From Lachnoclostridium sp. UBA7215 (GTDB taxonomy: Bacteria > Bacillota > Clostridia > Lachnospirales > Lachnospiraceae), in contig DKUB01000041.1 of NCBI GenBank assembly GCA_002490465.1, positions 19,290 to 48,979 on the forward strand: a stretch of DNA of 29,690 nucleotides, read 5' to 3'. The notes beneath the pieces are model-generated. The model did no database searches, was not told the DNA's origin, and saw only the letters and a list, made by a program, of their open reading frames with translations. Position numbers and translations under genes: made by a program. Positions within the stretch are counted from its first letter, which is position 1, and each line of letters starts with the position of its first letter. Positions 7,139-14,875 of this stretch are shown here, in pieces.

Positions 7139-9046
7139 TTAGATGGACCGGGGGAATTCCATGGTAAATTTTGTTCCCCTGTCCACAACAGACTGAACAC
7201 TTATTGTACCACCCAGTTCCGTCACAATACTGTGTACAATATACAGCCCGAGTCCTGTACCATTTTCCCGATTATTTGTGCCCACATAAAACCGCCGAAA
7301 AATATGGGGCAGCTCGTCTTCCGGAATACCGCAGCCGCTGTCTTCCAGCGTTACACGGATTTTGCCATGCAGCGTCTCCGCAGCAAGGATAATATTTCCA
7401 TTGTCAGGCGTTGCCCTGAGCGCATTGTAGATAAGGTTTTCAAAAAGAATATCCAGTTTTTCCGGCTGTGCCATAAAAAATGCATCTTGCTGTGGTGGTT
7501 CTACATAAAAATACACCGACTGAACTTCCGCTTCCCCATGATAGGTGGCATAAATTTCTGCAAGTAAATCCTTTAAAGATACCCGAATCCGTTCCCCTTC
7601 AATTCTATCCAGCGCATTAATGGCAGAAAGTCCCTGAAGACGTCTTGCCATTTCCCGCTGCTTTGCCTCTGCCAAATCCAAATATCCCTGCAGCTCCATA
7701 TCCACTCCCACGCCGCTTCTGCGGATGGCCTGTATAAAGGACTGAGTAGCAAATACGGGTGCCTTTAAATCGTGTGCCATATCTGAAAAGAATGCCTTGC
7801 GCTCGTCGAGAAGCTGGCTGACTTCCCTCGTTCGCTCCTTTACCTGTTCCTCCAGATGATTGGTGAGCGCATCATTTTCCCGCAGAATCCGCCGATTGTA
7901 CGACACCATCATGGCAGCAAACAACAATACAAGTAACAGCCCGCACCATTCAAACTGCCAGAAAAAACGAATCGGCTCAAAGCGGTTGGAAAAAAACAGA
8001 TTGGCAAACAATCCTGCTCCAAACACTACACATCCCATCAGCGTGTAACGGCTCTCCCAGCTTTGTGCGGTTATCCCCTGAACAGCAAAAAAAACAGCTG
8101 TACCAAAAGTAATAATATAATAAATATCCGTCAGGCTGCCATGGACAAAAACCGCCCAGGGCAATACCGGAATGAGTAAGCTCAGTAAAAAAAGGAGCAC
8201 TGGCAGCACAATCAAAACTATTTTTATGCCCTGCCATCTGCTCCACGCATCGGAAGCTAACACCGTAAGTTTTACCACACAAAAACACAGGCCGTACAGC
8301 GCCAGATTCTGTATCAAAAACCAGTACTGTGCCGCAGGCATAGAGAAAAGAAACACAAAGTACCGAAACATGTACAGCGCATAACAGCAGCACAACAGAC
8401 CAAACCATCGGCTGAGTTTTCCCCCCGCCCGCCATAGAAACAGTGTAAACGCCGCCAGTGCTAATGGCATCAAAAAAGCCAGCGCATAGGCAAAACTCTG
8501 AATGTTTTCCACGCGCTGGATGGTCTCATCCGTACCTAATGCCGGTGGGAAATACATCCCACTGTAATATCCCATTTGTGACAAAGTCTCTACCACCAGA
8601 ACATGATCGCCCGGTGTCAATAAAAAGGTTATCCGCCCGTTTCCGATTCCCCGGGCACTCTCATTTCCATCCAAAAAGACGGCATACTGTGTAGAAAGCT
8701 GCGGAAAATCCACAGATACCGTTTTGGGTACACCATCATAGCGCAGCGTTAATTGGTATCGTGCTTTTCCATGGGGCAAAACCACCAGTTGGCCCCTCTG
8801 AAGGTTGGAAAATTCTCCAATATAAGTAGGCTTATTTTCCGTACGTACGTCCGAAAGCAGCCAGCCATCAATAAGAAAAACAGGATTATTCCGCTCCAGG
8901 TTTTGCTCGCTCAAAGCCAGTACGCCAGAATCTCCGTATGGAGGCGGCGTCTGATATTTGTTATCCCCATAATAGAGCAGGAGCAAAGAAGCTGCCAATA
9001 CAGCCAGAACAGCCAACGGCTGCCACCAGACTTTCTGCTGTTTCAT
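7139..9046 (-). CDS. Seven-TM sensor histidine kinase
   Basis: About 635 residues. There is an N-terminal membrane helix (8-28), an extracytoplasmic beta-rich domain (about 40-180) and a block of about seven transmembrane helices (about 184-383), a layout like 7TMR-DISM sensors. A short coiled coil (LEEQVKERTREVSQLLDER) leads to the kinase core: H box FFSDMAHDLKAP (H425), N box LFENLIYNALRATP (N537, N541), G1 DSGCG (D569), F box and G2 GTGLG (596-600). All catalytic elements are intact. The ATG at 9046 is chosen because AGGAGG ends 5 nt upstream; the TTG at 9073 lacks a binding site. It begins 23 nt after the regulator stop, so both are translated from one mRNA, and it presumably phosphorylates one or both receivers of that regulator. 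Confidence 0.93.
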   Translation of the reverse strand: MKQQKVWWQPLAVLAVLAASLLLLYYGDNKYQTPPPYGDSGVLALSEQNLERNNPVFLIDGWLLSDVRTENKPTYIGEFSNLQRGQLVVLPHGKARYQLTLRYDGVPKTVSVDFPQLSTQYAVFLDGNESARGIGNGRITFLLTPGDHVLVVETLSQMGYYSGMYFPPALGTDETIQRVENIQSFAYALAFLMPLALAAFTLFLWRAGGKLSRWFGLLCCCYALYMFRYFVFLFSMPAAQYWFLIQNLALYGLCFCVVKLTVLASDAWSRWQGIKIVLIVLPVLLFLLSLLIPVLPWAVFVHGSLTDIYYIITFGTAVFFAVQGITAQSWESRYTLMGCVVFGAGLFANLFFSNRFEPIRFFWQFEWCGLLLVLLFAAMMVSYNRRILRENDALTNHLEEQVKERTREVSQLLDERKAFFSDMAHDLKAPVFATQSFIQAIRRSGVGVDMELQGYLDLAEAKQREMARRLQGLSAINALDRIEGERIRVSLKDLLAEIYATYHGEAEVQSVYFYVEPPQQDAFFMAQPEKLDILFENLIYNALRATPDNGNIILAAETLHGKIRVTLEDSGCGIPEDELPHIFRRFYVGTNNRENGTGLGLYIVHSIVTELGGTISVQSVVDRGTKFTMEFPRSI

Positions 9047-9069
9047 ACGCTCCTCCTCTTTGTATGGTA

Positions 9070-10512
9070 TCAATGGCTTCCCGGGACAAAGCGGTATCCC
9101 TGTCCCCAGACTGCCTCAATAAAATGATGCTCTCCCCACGCCTTTTCTAATTTCCGCCGAAGTCTGGACATATGCATCTGAACCATCTGTCCGTCATCCC
9201 ATGACTGGGAACCCCAAACCATACGATAAATCTCTTCCGGCGTAAAAACACGTCCTGCCTGCTCCGAGATCCGCCATAGAATATCAAACTCAATGGGTGT
9301 AAGCGTCAGCTCCTCTCCATTCATCAACGCCTTGTGTTCCGTCAAATCCAGAAGGAGCGGCCCAAAATATAATTGGGTCCGATCAGATACTGCTAATTTG
9401 ATACGTGTCTCTATTTTCGCCCAAAAGAGCTCAGCCGGAGTATCCTTGGTAATATACTCTATGCCGCCGGCGGCAAATCCCTGCACCTGCCTGTCCGGTT
9501 CTGTAAGGCAGCTTAGAAAAATAACCGGTGCATTTACAATCTTACGGAGTCTTTCGCAAATAACAAATCCATCCTCACCGGGAATCAGCACATCTAACAG
9601 TATACAGTCATAAGAATTGTCTGCTGCCATTTTAATTGCATTCTCCCCACTCTCCGCAAACTGCACAATACAACCATGGCAACTCAAAATATCTGCCCAG
9701 AATGTACGGTCAGCAGGGTCATCGTCCACCAGCAGAATCCGCCACGGGCCACCAGGATGTTCCTGCACGTCTGATGTGTCTGATGCCCGGACAACCGTTC
9801 CTTCCTGATGCAAAAAACGCACATAAACATCTTGAATCTGATTACGCCTCCTCCGGGATACCGGTATGATATGTTCATTCTTTGTCACAATACTGCTCAC
9901 GCCAATAGATTGTACATATTTTAAATTGACAAGATAGGAACGGTGCGTTTTTATAAATTCCGGTCTGTGTGAAAGTTTCTCCTCAACATCTGCCAATGCT
10001 GCTGTCATCTCACGAATTACACCATCTGCCATATGGAAAGACACCGTTTTATTTATGACCTCTACATACTCAAGCCCCGCAAAAGATATCATGACAATAC
10101 CCTTCCGGTCTTTCAGCACAAATCCCTGCTCTTTCTGCATGAACAGTTCACTCTCCACTTTATCAAGCAACGGAAAAAGTGAATCGGCATCTGCAGGTTT
10201 AAGCAGATAATAATATGCTCCCACCCTATAGCTTTCCACAGCAAATTCCGGTGATGAGGATATAAAAATGAGCTTAACGTTTTTGTCCAGCTCCCTCAGC
10301 TCCCGGGCAACCTGTACCCCGCTTACCCCAGGCATAAGAACATCCAGCAAAATCAGGTCATATTCTCCCCCCTTCATATCACACAGAAAATCAGTACTAT
10401 TATTAAAAAAACGACAGTCATTGCTTATCCCGCGGCTTAACTGATATTCCGTAATCAGTTCCCTGAGATGGGCAAGTTCCTGTTCATCATCATCACAAAC
10501 TGCTATCCGCAT
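9070..10512 (-). CDS. Fused response regulator REC-LytTR-REC-winged helix
   Basis: A 480-residue transcription factor made of two complete response regulators. REC1 (1-120): acidic D7-D9, phospho-acceptor D57 in LILLDVLMPG, K105 in YYLLKP. LytTR DNA-binding domain (about 130-236): FIKTHRSYLVNLKYV and IPVSRRRRNQI. Linker (237-256). REC2 (257-372): D263-D265, phospho-acceptor D307 in ILLDVLIPG, K356. OmpR/PhoB winged helix (about 381-477): LTLTPIEFDILW, DDGQMVQMHMSRLRRKLE, and the wing GQGYRF. No active residue is missing in either receiver. The ATG at 10512 has GGGAGG 7 nt upstream; an upstream TTG at 10533 lacks a binding site. First gene of the two-gene operon with the kinase. A sequencing-error fusion is unlikely, since the two halves are joined by an open in-frame linker with no stop. 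Confidence 0.93.
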   Translation of the reverse strand: MRIAVCDDDEQELAHLRELITEYQLSRGISNDCRFFNNSTDFLCDMKGGEYDLILLDVLMPGVSGVQVARELRELDKNVKLIFISSSPEFAVESYRVGAYYYLLKPADADSLFPLLDKVESELFMQKEQGFVLKDRKGIVMISFAGLEYVEVINKTVSFHMADGVIREMTAALADVEEKLSHRPEFIKTHRSYLVNLKYVQSIGVSSIVTKNEHIIPVSRRRRNQIQDVYVRFLHQEGTVVRASDTSDVQEHPGGPWRILLVDDDPADRTFWADILSCHGCIVQFAESGENAIKMAADNSYDCILLDVLIPGEDGFVICERLRKIVNAPVIFLSCLTEPDRQVQGFAAGGIEYITKDTPAELFWAKIETRIKLAVSDRTQLYFGPLLLDLTEHKALMNGEELTLTPIEFDILWRISEQAGRVFTPEEIYRMVWGSQSWDDGQMVQMHMSRLRRKLEKAWGEHHFIEAVWGQGYRFVPGSH

Positions 10513-10550
10513 GACACAACCTCCCTCAATCAATTTCTACACTTATTACT

Positions 10551-10579
10551 ATCATAAGCTAAAATTAATTGTGTTACAA
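10551..10579 (-). promoter_or_regulatory. Promoter of the regulator-kinase operon
   Basis: Minus strand -35 TTGTAA (10574-10579), 17-bp spacer, -10 TATGAT (10551-10556), 39 nt before the ATG at 10512. No copy of the LytTR-like repeat is visible here, so autoregulation by that site is not suggested. Confidence 0.65.
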
Positions 10580-10628
10580 TAGGGGGCAGAAAATATTTGT
10601 TCACAAAATGACACCGGGTTTCCTTTGC

Positions 10629-11132
10629 TTAATCAACCCCCTTCATCTCTACCTCTACGCCGAGCTCTCCAGCCAATTTTTTTATGGCTTCCATGTACTG
10701 AGTATTCTCTCCATTTGCTTTATCCAAAGTCTCGTTTACCTGAGTCATTTGTTCTGCATCTCCGTTTTCCAGTGCCTGAATAAACTGATCAACCCCACTC
10801 TGGAAATCCTTAATGCAGGCCACATACAACTCATGCGCTTTTTTCAGCTCTTCTCCCTCAATTGTTCCACCAAGGGCCGTCGCTTTGTCAAGCGTCTGCT
10901 TTGCCAAATCTTTTGTGTTTGTGCTTAACTCCTGAAGTGCTGTCTGGTCATCTGTATAGTTATCGCCAGTCACACTCCCATAACTATCCTTCATTTTTTT
11001 CTCCAGGTCAGTTACCTCTTTTCTGGCATCACCATTCAGATAGTCCAAAAGCTCATCCTGCTCCTTCCCGCAGCCAGTCAGGCACAGCACCGTCATGAAT
11101 GTAACAACCATTACCCGCAACATTTTTTTCAT
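10629..11132 (-). CDS. Small helical lipoprotein, predicted LytTR-regulon member
   Basis: A 167-residue lipoprotein. The signal peptide ends in lipobox LTGC (MKKMLRVMVVTFMTVLCLTGCG), so it should be lipid-anchored on the outer face of the membrane. The mature part is acidic and, by its heptad-like spacing of Leu, Ala and Lys, mostly alpha-helical. I recognise no family. The ATG at 11132 has AGAGG at 11141-11145 with 8-nt spacing; the frame is open further upstream but without signal sequence or binding site. The gene directly precedes the regulator-kinase operon in the same orientation. Its promoter geometry is the same as that of the secreted protein gene at 4902. Confidence 0.85.
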   Translation of the reverse strand: MKKMLRVMVVTFMTVLCLTGCGKEQDELLDYLNGDARKEVTDLEKKMKDSYGSVTGDNYTDDQTALQELSTNTKDLAKQTLDKATALGGTIEGEELKKAHELYVACIKDFQSGVDQFIQALENGDAEQMTQVNETLDKANGENTQYMEAIKKLAGELGVEVEMKGVD

Positions 11133-11172
11133 CTTAATTTCCTCTCTTTCTTTAATTAGTATATGCCTTATT

Positions 11173-11240
11173 ATTATATCATTATCATCAGCACATTGAT
11201 TATAATTGGTGTGAATGGTTGATATACGGTGTGAATGGTT
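11173..11240 (-). promoter_or_regulatory. Activator-type promoter with perfect LytTR-like direct repeats
   Basis: GGTGTGAATGGTT occurs at 11208-11220 and 11228-11240, an exact 13-bp repeat with 20-bp period; on the minus strand each reads AACCATTCACACC. The -10 TATAAT is at 11173-11178, 41 nt before the ATG at 11132, and 32 nt separate it from the core repeat at 11211. The -35 position reads AATCAA, so none is apparent. The distal repeat covers the stop codon (TAA, 11239-11241) of the upstream GNAT-deaminase gene. Confidence 0.75.
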
Positions 11241-12123
11241 AATTATCACGAAAAGCCTCTCCCCAATAAAAATCTGAAAGCTCTTTCAGGCTTTTAAAAA
11301 TTATTTTGTTATCTGCATTTGTGACGGCAACTTTTACCTGATTACCCCAATACCGCAGTCTCTCCTGACAAATCCCGCATGCCGTCAGAATTTTCGGTGT
11401 TTCTTTCTCATTTTCCCTGGAAATACATAAAGAATGGGTTACTTTTAGATTGTATTTCTGCGCCTCACACATAGCGCCCGTCTCCATACAAAGACCGGCT
11501 GCCGCATTAAAACTCTCCAGAGCAACAGAAGTGAGCAGTTTCCCACCTTCTGTCCGCAAAACGGCACAGCCTCCCCACCCTTTGGGGAATCTTCTGTTCA
11601 GAAAACGCAGCGCTTCCCTGTACATGATTTCTCCGATTTCACAGTCATTTTCCAATCCCGTTTTTTCCGGCACAATGTCTGTATCGATGATTTTTATAAA
11701 ACGCATCTGCTCTTTTTCATTATCAAAACCAAGATTTCTATAAAATTTGTGTGCGGACGCACGCGTTCCACTGGAATTTAAACGTATGAAATGTATACCG
11801 TGCTGCGCCGCCCACTGTTCCGCCTCTTTTATGAGCAGCGAGCCAATTCCCTGTCTTTTGGCATCTTCTGCCACTGCCAGGCCCAGTACATTACACATCA
11901 TTTCGGAATACAGCACGTCATATCTCTCTAAATGGATAAATCCCATGACTTCTTTGGACTCTTTATGTTCGGCAACAAAAACCACTTCACGCAAAATGTC
12001 AAGACAATTTAATTTTTCTGCCACAAGCTCCTGTTCACAGGGATAACCAAGTGATGTATGACTTATATTTACAATTGCTCCGATGTCATTTTTATTAGCT
12101 ATCCGCAAAATAAATTTCCCCAA
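11239..12123 (-). CDS. GNAT acetyltransferase fused to a cytidine-deaminase-like domain
   Basis: A 294-residue two-domain protein. Residues about 4-147 are a GNAT N-acetyltransferase (FILRIANKNDIGAI at the start, VLGLAVAEDAKRQGIG with the R/Q-x-x-G-x-G acetyl-CoA motif at 90-94, then SAHKFYRNLGF). Residues about 165-294 match a cytidine/blasticidin-deaminase-like zinc fold: GGCAVLRTEGGKLLTSVA, METGAMCEAQK (C219, E220), and ACGICQERL (C249, C252). The usual P before CGxC is replaced by A, and the first site reads CE instead of the classic C/H-A-E. Start: the TTG at 12123, with AGGAGG at 12132-12137 and 8-nt spacing; the open frame extends to 12192 without a binding site. Substrates are unknown; a role in detoxifying a nucleoside-like compound is conceivable but unproven. 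Confidence 0.8.
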   Translation of the reverse strand: MGKFILRIANKNDIGAIVNISHTSLGYPCEQELVAEKLNCLDILREVVFVAEHKESKEVMGFIHLERYDVLYSEMMCNVLGLAVAEDAKRQGIGSLLIKEAEQWAAQHGIHFIRLNSSGTRASAHKFYRNLGFDNEKEQMRFIKIIDTDIVPEKTGLENDCEIGEIMYREALRFLNRRFPKGWGGCAVLRTEGGKLLTSVALESFNAAAGLCMETGAMCEAQKYNLKVTHSLCISRENEKETPKILTACGICQERLRYWGNQVKVAVTNADNKIIFKSLKELSDFYWGEAFRDN

Positions 12124-12208
12124 AAAATCTGCCTCCTTTCCGGTCTCCCGACACACTTCGACATTTTTCTCATATGTTAATGTTAAAAACAAATGGAGAA
12201 TTTATGTA

Positions 12209-13132
12209 ATGTATTTTATCATACCTGTTATTTTAATTCTATCTGTTATTGGTATTTTATGCTGCCATTACCGCAAAAAAAGAATTATTAAAAAAATATG
12301 CTGCATGTGCCAGTGTGAAAAGCTCTGCCTTCTGGAAGAGCTGATTCATCCCCTTGGCTACTGCTATGACCCGCTTCAGGATATCTTTACAAGCACGACG
12401 GATGCCTGGCAGAAAAAATACGGTTATACGGCCCTGTATGACAAAGCCGCACCCTTTTTTAACATGGTATTTGACTGCAAGCCCGTTTATTTTGACTATG
12501 ACGGAAAAACATGGCTCTTTGAAGTCTGGAAAGGCCAGTACGGTATTAATACAGGCGCAGAAATCGGATTTTACTGCGCTGACAGGATTGTCCCGCCGTG
12601 TGAGAGGGACACCACTGTATTCCATGCAGTAGATAAAAACGATTATCTGGATATGGGCATGGAACTATTTTATAAAGGAAGACTTCTCGCCTGCAGGCAG
12701 GAAAGGCACTGGTGGCTTACCGCCTTTTGCATGGGACATTTTGCTGACCCAAAAGATTTATCAATGAATATCTCCATCCATTTCTGCTATTACGAAATGT
12801 GCCGTGCCTTTACAGAAGCACTTACGGAGGCTGGATTTTGCCTGATGTCTTTGAACCTCTGCCTTTACTGCGCCGATATCCCTTTCTCCTTCGGCCCTGT
12901 AAAGCGCCCGGGAATGTGGATGCGGATACTGCGCCACATTGTGCTGTGGAAAAATAAGATGTTCTGCCGTCTGTACCAGTGGGTGACAAAACCCTTTACA
13001 GAGACGTGCGACAAACTGCTCTACCTGTACTTTTTCCTGCCATATGCATTCCGGCGTATGCTTCGCCTTAAACGCCTTTGTTTTCATAATTGCAAGAAAA
13101 GAAAGAAAAGAGGGGAATATAATGGGATGTAA
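12209..13132 (+). CDS. DUF4474-family membrane protein
   Basis: A 307-residue protein with one N-terminal membrane helix (residues about 2-20), a Cys-rich basic stretch (KKICCMCQCEKLC) and a domain with GYCYDPLQDIF, AWQKKYGYTALYDKAAPFF and WLFEVWKGQYGINTGAEIG. I associate these with DUF4474, a family seen mainly in Lachnospiraceae. No function is known, and I do not propose one. The ATG at 12209 has GGAG at 12195-12198 with 10-nt spacing; the frame is open upstream into the divergent gene but without support. The stop at 13130-13132 overlaps the start of the following phosphoesterase by 11 nt, so the two are translationally coupled. Confidence 0.75.
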   Translation: MYFIIPVILILSVIGILCCHYRKKRIIKKICCMCQCEKLCLLEELIHPLGYCYDPLQDIFTSTTDAWQKKYGYTALYDKAAPFFNMVFDCKPVYFDYDGKTWLFEVWKGQYGINTGAEIGFYCADRIVPPCERDTTVFHAVDKNDYLDMGMELFYKGRLLACRQERHWWLTAFCMGHFADPKDLSMNISIHFCYYEMCRAFTEALTEAGFCLMSLNLCLYCADIPFSFGPVKRPGMWMRILRHIVLWKNKMFCRLYQWVTKPFTETCDKLLYLYFFLPYAFRRMLRLKRLCFHNCKKRKKRGEYNGM

Positions 13133-13994
13133 CAGACGATTGGATAAAGCTTTTAAACACGCCCCTGTTCTGCCGCTTGATAACTCAACACGCTATGTTA
13201 TATTCAGCGACTGCCACCGCGGAAATGGAACAAACAATGACAATTTCCTGAAAAATCAACATCTGTATCTTGCGGCATTGAAACAATATTATCGTGAGGG
13301 ATTCACCTATATTGAGCTGGGAGATGGGGATGAATTATGGGAAAACAGAAACATTGAACAGATCAAGGAAATCCACAGTGATGTCTTTCATCTGCTGTCC
13401 CGGTTTTACTCACAAAAACGACTGTATATGCTATACGGCAATCATGATATGGTAAAAAAATATGCCCGCTTTTCCAAAAAGAAATGGAATGATTATTTCT
13501 GCACGGCCAAACAATGCAGGACTGCCCTTTTTCCGGAAATAAAGTTTTATCCGGCCCTGATTTTAAGAAATCCAAAAACAGGAAAAGAACTTTACCTTAC
13601 ACACGGCCATCAGGCTGCCCTGCTTAACTCCACCCTGTGGCGCGTCAATTGTTTTCTTGTCCGCTACATCTGGAAACCATTGGAACAGACAGGTATCCTC
13701 GACCCGACCAGTGCTGCCAAAAATTATACTACAAAACAGCGTACAGAGCGGCGCCTTACAGCCTGGGCCGAGCAGCATGGACGTATTTTGATTACTGGAC
13801 ACACCCACCGTCCAATGGCTGGCATAGATACCCCAAATTATATAAACAGCGGCAGCTGCGTTCATCCCTGCAGTATTACCTGCATTGAGCTGTGCGGAAC
13901 AACTGCCACCCTCGTCAAGTGGTATATGGGAACACGGGAAAACGGCGACTTTTATCTGGATAAATCTGTTCTGGCAAATATAACACAATTGTGA
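13122..13994 (+). CDS. Calcineurin-like metallophosphoesterase
   Basis: A 290-residue protein with the full set of metal-binding motifs of this superfamily: FSDCHRG (D30, H32), ELGDGDELWE (D68), YGNHDM (N107, H108), LTHGHQ (H161, H163) and GHTHRP (226-231). The substrate is undetermined. The arrangement resembles UDP-diacylglucosamine hydrolase-like members, but a Gram-positive host has no lipid A, so the substrate should be something else. The ATG at 13122 follows GAGGGG with about 6-nt spacing and lies inside the last codons of the DUF4474 gene, indicating one operon and probably a shared pathway. Confidence 0.88.
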   Translation: MGCNRRLDKAFKHAPVLPLDNSTRYVIFSDCHRGNGTNNDNFLKNQHLYLAALKQYYREGFTYIELGDGDELWENRNIEQIKEIHSDVFHLLSRFYSQKRLYMLYGNHDMVKKYARFSKKKWNDYFCTAKQCRTALFPEIKFYPALILRNPKTGKELYLTHGHQAALLNSTLWRVNCFLVRYIWKPLEQTGILDPTSAAKNYTTKQRTERRLTAWAEQHGRILITGHTHRPMAGIDTPNYINSGSCVHPCSITCIELCGTTATLVKWYMGTRENGDFYLDKSVLANITQL

Positions 13995-14000
13995 TATACT
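13972..14000 (+). promoter_or_regulatory. Possible extended -10 promoter for the YhfC-like gene
   Basis: TGATATACT at 13992-14000 is an extended -10; TGGCAA at 13972-13977 is a weak -35 at 17-bp spacing. It overlaps the end of the phosphoesterase gene, and read-through from upstream is equally possible. Confidence 0.4.
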
Positions 14001-14038
14001 TGTAACAATTATTTGCCAGACGGTTTTAAGGAGGACTT

Positions 14039-14839
14039 ATGACACCAATTTTCCCCGGGGACACGATACGCGCCATGATTCTGGCCGCTGTAGTATGTTC
14101 CCTTTTCCCCTTAGTATTTCTTGGATACTACCGGGCCAAAACAAAAGTAAAACTTACAACATTTTTTATTGGAATGGGATGCTATTTTGTTTTTTCCTAT
14201 TTTGGAGGAAGCATTGTGAATTTAATATTCCTGTCTGTATTCCGGCTTGGGATTCTTTTGGCTGACCATCCGGTCTATTTATCCATATATTATTCCCTCT
14301 CTGCGGGAATCTGCGGAGTTTTGGGGCTTTTTTTCGGACTGAAATATGCCATGAAAAACCGCCCCGGAAAGCAGAACGCCTTTTTGTTCGGGCTGGGTGC
14401 GGGCGGTCTGGAATGTATTCTCTACGGTGGCATTGTAAACATTACTGCCCTTGTACTGGCCTTGTTCGTCAACAGTTTCGGCATGGAGGGCTACCTTACA
14501 AAAATGCAAATACCTGCACAGGAATTTGAAACCCAAAAACAGTTGATACAGGCACGGGCAGCAATAACACCTTCCGCCATTTACAGCGATGCCCTGCTGC
14601 AATTTCTGTCCATGTGCCTTCAGGCAGCTCTTTCCATTTTTATTTATCATGCAATCAGCCGGAAAGAGTATCGAAAACTCCTTCCGGCTGCGGCCATCAT
14701 TGATATTGTTGGATATCTCCCCATTTATTTGAGTCAGGCAGATATCCTGACCAATGATACTATCACAATTGTCATCATGACAATTTATATATTTACTGTT
14801 CTCTTTTTCGCTTACCGTTTATATAACCATACTGATTAA
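14039..14839 (+). CDS. YhfC-like integral membrane protein, active-site motifs degenerate
   Basis: A 266-residue protein with seven or eight hydrophobic helices over its whole length. The layout and the segment FLFGLGAGGLECILYGG recall the YhfC family of putative glutamic-type intramembrane proteases. In that family I expect an EE-x-x-R motif in the preceding helix and a G-H-G-G-x-E motif here. The first region reads SLSAGICGVLGLFFGLKY (no EE, no R), and the second has Ala in place of His, keeping only the Glu. A catalytically inactive paralogue is therefore likely, if the family assignment holds. AGGAGG at 14029-14034 sits 4 nt before the ATG at 14039. The stop is at 14837-14839, convergent with glgB. 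Confidence 0.7.
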   Translation: MTPIFPGDTIRAMILAAVVCSLFPLVFLGYYRAKTKVKLTTFFIGMGCYFVFSYFGGSIVNLIFLSVFRLGILLADHPVYLSIYYSLSAGICGVLGLFFGLKYAMKNRPGKQNAFLFGLGAGGLECILYGGIVNITALVLALFVNSFGMEGYLTKMQIPAQEFETQKQLIQARAAITPSAIYSDALLQFLSMCLQAALSIFIYHAISRKEYRKLLPAAAIIDIVGYLPIYLSQADILTNDTITIVIMTIYIFTVLFFAYRLYNHTD

Positions 14840-14865
14840 TGATTAACTGGTTAATGATTAACCAG
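14836..14865. repeat. Direct repeat and palindrome between yhfC-like gene and glgB
   Basis: TTAATGATTAAC occurs at 14836-14847 and again at 14851-14862. The second copy lies inside the perfect palindrome CTGGTTAAT-G-ATTAACCAG (14847-14865). With a one-base centre and no T-run it is a poor terminator on either strand. It could be a protein site, or simply an A/T-rich spacer. Confidence 0.5.
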
Positions 14866-14875
14866 CATTGCGGAA

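Noticed and set aside
14847..14865. Palindrome as terminator between the yhfC-like gene and glgB
   Set aside because: The loop is a single base and no T-run follows on either strand; listed only as a repeat.
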